From contig QMLA01000042.1 of NCBI GenBank assembly GCA_003646585.1, positions 1 through 7,588 of the forward strand: a DNA stretch of 7,588 nucleotides. The letters are read 5' to 3'. Below, one piece after another: positions 5,874 to 7,588 of this stretch. Source of the stretch: Deltaproteobacteria bacterium (GTDB lineage Bacteria; Desulfobacterota; B13-G15). The notes under the pieces were generated by a model. That model was not told the origin of the DNA. It worked only from the letters and a program-made list of their open reading frames with translations, and searched no databases. Each line of letters begins with the position of its first letter. Position 1 is the first letter of the stretch. Position numbers and translations under genes: made by a program.

Positions 5874-6292
5874 TGTCCCGCCTTGCTTTTCTGGCATCCT
5901 GTCTGCTGAGTGCACACTACGCCCTCCTCCTTTACATGATCCTGAAGTGCAGTCACGATGTCCTCCTACTTGAGATGATATTCGCTACGGGGATTCTTGG
6001 CATTTCGTTCCTGTGTGCGACCAAGTACCCCTACAACCACCCACTCGCGTCCTCAAACGTGGTGGTTTCTGGCATGACGACGTTCTATGTCTCCGCACTC
6101 CTGAACTCCATCAACCCGGTCGCTTCGAGTGTCTTCAGGATGATGCTTGTTCTCGTGTACTACCTCAGTGGCATAAGGACAGTCAGGGGTCGGTACATAG
6201 AGGTCGAGAAGGTGTACCTCAGGAACGCGTTCTTCACACTGCTGTCGGGCATCATGAACATCATATACGCACTCGGTCTCATCCACATCTAG
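5873..6292 (+). CDS. Polytopic membrane protein coupled to the FtsZ-like gene
   Basis: 139 residues from ATG 5873, which shares its A with the FtsZ-like stop (TGATG); GTG 5870 is an in-frame alternative. Hydrophobic segments at about residues 5-25, 31-50, 62-80, 84-101 and 118-137 give four or five membrane passes. A hydrophilic loop RTVRGRYIEVEKVYLRN (102-118) is the best candidate for a cytoplasmic contact face. I do not recognise the family. Translational coupling implies matched production with the FtsZ-like protein, so a membrane tether or receptor for the filament is a reasonable inference. FtsZ's usual anchors (FtsA, SepF, ZipA) are not seen here. Confidence 0.75.
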   Translation: MSRLAFLASCLLSAHYALLLYMILKCSHDVLLLEMIFATGILGISFLCATKYPYNHPLASSNVVVSGMTTFYVSALLNSINPVASSVFRMMLVLVYYLSGIRTVRGRYIEVEKVYLRNAFFTLLSGIMNIIYALGLIHI

Positions 6293-6308
6293 GGGCAGGT
6301 GTGTTGCA

Positions 6309-6316
6309 CTTATATC
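6309..6316 (+). promoter_or_regulatory. Archaeal TATA box
   Basis: CTTATATC centred near 6312 in the 57-bp gap after the polytopic protein gene. Expected initiation is near 6338-6341, about 10 bases before ATG 6350, or at GTG 6341 itself, so the mRNA has a very short or no leader. Confidence 0.6.
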
Positions 6317-6349
6317 CCACGAGCAGATTCTCACCCGTGGGTGGTTGCC

Positions 6350-6724
6350 ATGGTGATGCTGAAGGTGCCACTGGAGGCAGTCGTCTTCATGGGAATATTC
6401 CTTGGGGTCTTCCTGAGAACGTTTCTGCCTTGGCTCAGGAAGTTGTCCCAAGGCAAGATCGAGAACTTCCACTTCGACAGGAAGTACCTCACCACGATGT
6501 TCTTCGCACTGCTGTCCTCCTTTGGAACCACCATGGTGATATACGGGTGCTACACACCACCCGAGGGCAGTTGGCTGAGCGTGCTCCTCTCGTCCATACT
6601 CTTCGGGTGGGGATGGAACGACGTCTACAACCAAGGGATAAAGTTCTGGAGGAGACTGTGGGAGCAGGTCAAGAAGTACGTGGACGAGGCACTCCCTCCG
6701 GAGTCCGAGGTTCAGGAGGAGTAA
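6350..6724 (+). CDS. Three-TM protein, holin-sized
   Basis: 124 residues from ATG 6350; the longer GTG 6299 reading runs through the TATA box, and GTG 6341 is an alternative. TM segments: about 7-28, 47-67 and 75-92, the last ending in an aromatic FGWGWNDVYNQGIKFW motif. A charged tail follows (100-124: RRLWEQVKKYVDEA, then acidic). Size, three passes and charged C-terminus fit a class I holin, and the place just before an adhesin gene in a late region is compatible, but no holin family motif is certain. Alternatively it belongs with the other membrane proteins around the FtsZ-like gene. GGAGGAG within its last codons serves as the ribosome binding site of the next gene. Confidence 0.7.
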   Translation: MVMLKVPLEAVVFMGIFLGVFLRTFLPWLRKLSQGKIENFHFDRKYLTTMFFALLSSFGTTMVIYGCYTPPEGSWLSVLLSSILFGWGWNDVYNQGIKFWRRLWEQVKKYVDEALPPESEVQEE

Positions 6725-6728
6725 CTAG

Positions 6729-7588
6729 ATGAGCATGGATCTGGCAACGAGGCTTGCAAATATCGAGAGGAGGCTCCATGATCTCCTCAGGAAGCATTCC
6801 GAACTTGAGAGGGAACTTGAGAGGATCAAAAGAACAACTCTGGAAATCCCCCATGTGGAATATGGTGTGCTGGAGGTCAGAAGAGAGGGCTGGGTCAGGG
6901 TCAACTTCAAGAACACTTTCACCGAACCCCCCGTATTTTTGGCTGTGGGTGAAGCCAGACCCGGAACTTGGAAGGGTGTCGGTGTATCCGAACTGACACC
7001 CGCCGAGTTCCCACTGCCCACGGTGCCCCAGATACCCGAGATACCGATGCCCGATGTGGAAAGGGTCATGGGGGAGATAGAGGAGACGATCACCACGCAC
7101 CTCAACACCACGTTCGACTCACTCCTCAAGGAGATCAACAGAATACTGATGCCGATATACAAACTCAAGCGCGACATCGTGGAGAAACTCAAGAACTGGG
7201 TCAGCACCGTCATGTCGAAGTTGAGGCTTCCGGAGATATGGTTCCCACCCTCACTCTTGCCTGCAGTTGAGGTCTGGGATGTTGACTGGTACACCATAAC
7301 CACAAGTTACGGGGCAAGAGGGAGTAGAATAGCATCGCACAAGAACCTCTTCCCTCCGATGTTCTACTTCAACTGGGGAGAGGGAATAGTGTACGGTCGC
7401 TACTCCAACAGAATTGGGTTTGTCGCCAAGACGAGGATCTACGTGCCCTACATCATGCCCCTCATGTTCAAGGTAGTCACTGATGACGGCATCAGGGTGA
7501 AGGTCAGGAAGGTGGGTGAGCAGGACGACTGGGTATGGGACTTGGGACTCCCCGAAATACCCGGAGCACGACAGACGGAGAAGAAGAA
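6729..7588 (+). CDS. PA14-like tail adhesin, 3' partial
   Basis: ATG 6729 follows GGAGGAG (6715-6721) at good spacing; the frame stays open for 286 codons to the window end. Residues 3-36 form a heptad-rich coiled coil (ATRLANIERRLHDLL...). Residues about 44-75 (YGVLEVRREGWVRVNF, TFTEPPVFLAV) resemble the strands of H-type lectin or fibre domains. A Pro-rich hinge (94-109) leads to a second helical stretch (110-165). From about 184, WYTITTSYG, FYFNWGEGIVYG and PLMFKVVTDDGIRVKVR (245-260) resemble the PA14 carbohydrate-binding fold, including its conserved DDG (252-254) and a later Trp (268). I infer a trimeric or elongated surface or tail adhesin. PA14 assignment is by motif only. Confidence 0.6.
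   Translation, partial: MSMDLATRLANIERRLHDLLRKHSELERELERIKRTTLEIPHVEYGVLEVRREGWVRVNFKNTFTEPPVFLAVGEARPGTWKGVGVSELTPAEFPLPTVPQIPEIPMPDVERVMGEIEETITTHLNTTFDSLLKEINRILMPIYKLKRDIVEKLKNWVSTVMSKLRLPEIWFPPSLLPAVEVWDVDWYTITTSYGARGSRIASHKNLFPPMFYFNWGEGIVYGRYSNRIGFVAKTRIYVPYIMPLMFKVVTDDGIRVKVRKVGEQDDWVWDLGLPEIPGARQTEKK

Noticed and set aside
4974..5915. 313-codon open frame on the - strand
   Set aside because: It is antisense to the FtsZ-like gene, whose motifs are clear; the translated composition is Val/His/Arg-rich shadow sequence.
6013..6732. 239-codon + strand open frame
   Set aside because: It overlaps two membrane-protein genes and a TATA box in another frame and gives a low-quality Arg/His/Gly-rich protein.
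6725..7303. 192-codon - strand open frame
   Set aside because: It is antisense to the coiled-coil/PA14-like gene, which has a strong ribosome binding site and coherent domains; Ser/Thr-rich shadow.
1..7588. tRNA, rRNA, CRISPR array, insertion sequence or attachment site
   Set aside because: I read the gaps and both strands and saw no cloverleaf-like sequence, regularly spaced repeats, transposase motifs or terminal inverted repeats; gaps are too short for most of these.

Overview
The window looks like part of an archaeal tailed-virus (or provirus) genome in the late, tail-adhesin region. The archaeal assignment rests on three strong AT-rich TATA boxes (TTTATATC, TTTATATA, CTTATATC) lying about 25 bp upstream of usable starts. 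It is supported by strong AGG/AGA arginine and ATA isoleucine usage, GTG/ATG starts overlapping the previous stop, and GGAGG-type ribosome binding sites. The viral assignment rests on fibre-like genes at both ends. A thermophilic or anaerobic euryarchaeal host is plausible, but the sequence does not fix the host. All convincing genes are on the + strand and packing is dense; no gap exceeds about 60 bp.

Layout. (1) 1-2533: the 3' part of a fibre protein with internal duplications and two LGS/A-x-x-R-W-x-N-I motifs, followed by a start-overlapping second adhesin. The central lectin-like domain of that adhesin uses a different arginine codon set from the rest of the gene. (2) 2551-4141: a TATA-driven set of small genes: a tail-anchored membrane protein, a 72-aa unknown, a probable ribbon-helix-helix protein overlapping a 107-aa unknown, and a zinc-ribbon protein. 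(3) 4152-4613: a 34-aa single-pass membrane peptide missed by ordinary length cut-offs, coupled by TGATG to a FUN14-like membrane protein. (4) 4618-6292: a TATA box placed for leaderless transcription of a divergent FtsZ/tubulin-superfamily protein, which is coupled by TGATG to a polytopic membrane protein. (5) 6309-6724: another TATA box and a three-TM, holin-sized protein. (6) 6729 to the window end: the start of a third adhesin with an N-terminal coiled coil and a PA14-like DDG motif.

The most interesting part is 4152-6724: a tubulin/FtsZ-like cytoskeletal protein embedded among four small membrane proteins, two of the junctions being stop-start overlaps, inserted between tail-adhesin genes. 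My inference is a membrane-tethered viral filament system for positioning, compartment building, or membrane remodelling and egress. The family assignment of the FtsZ-like protein is well supported by motif order; its job is not known from sequence.
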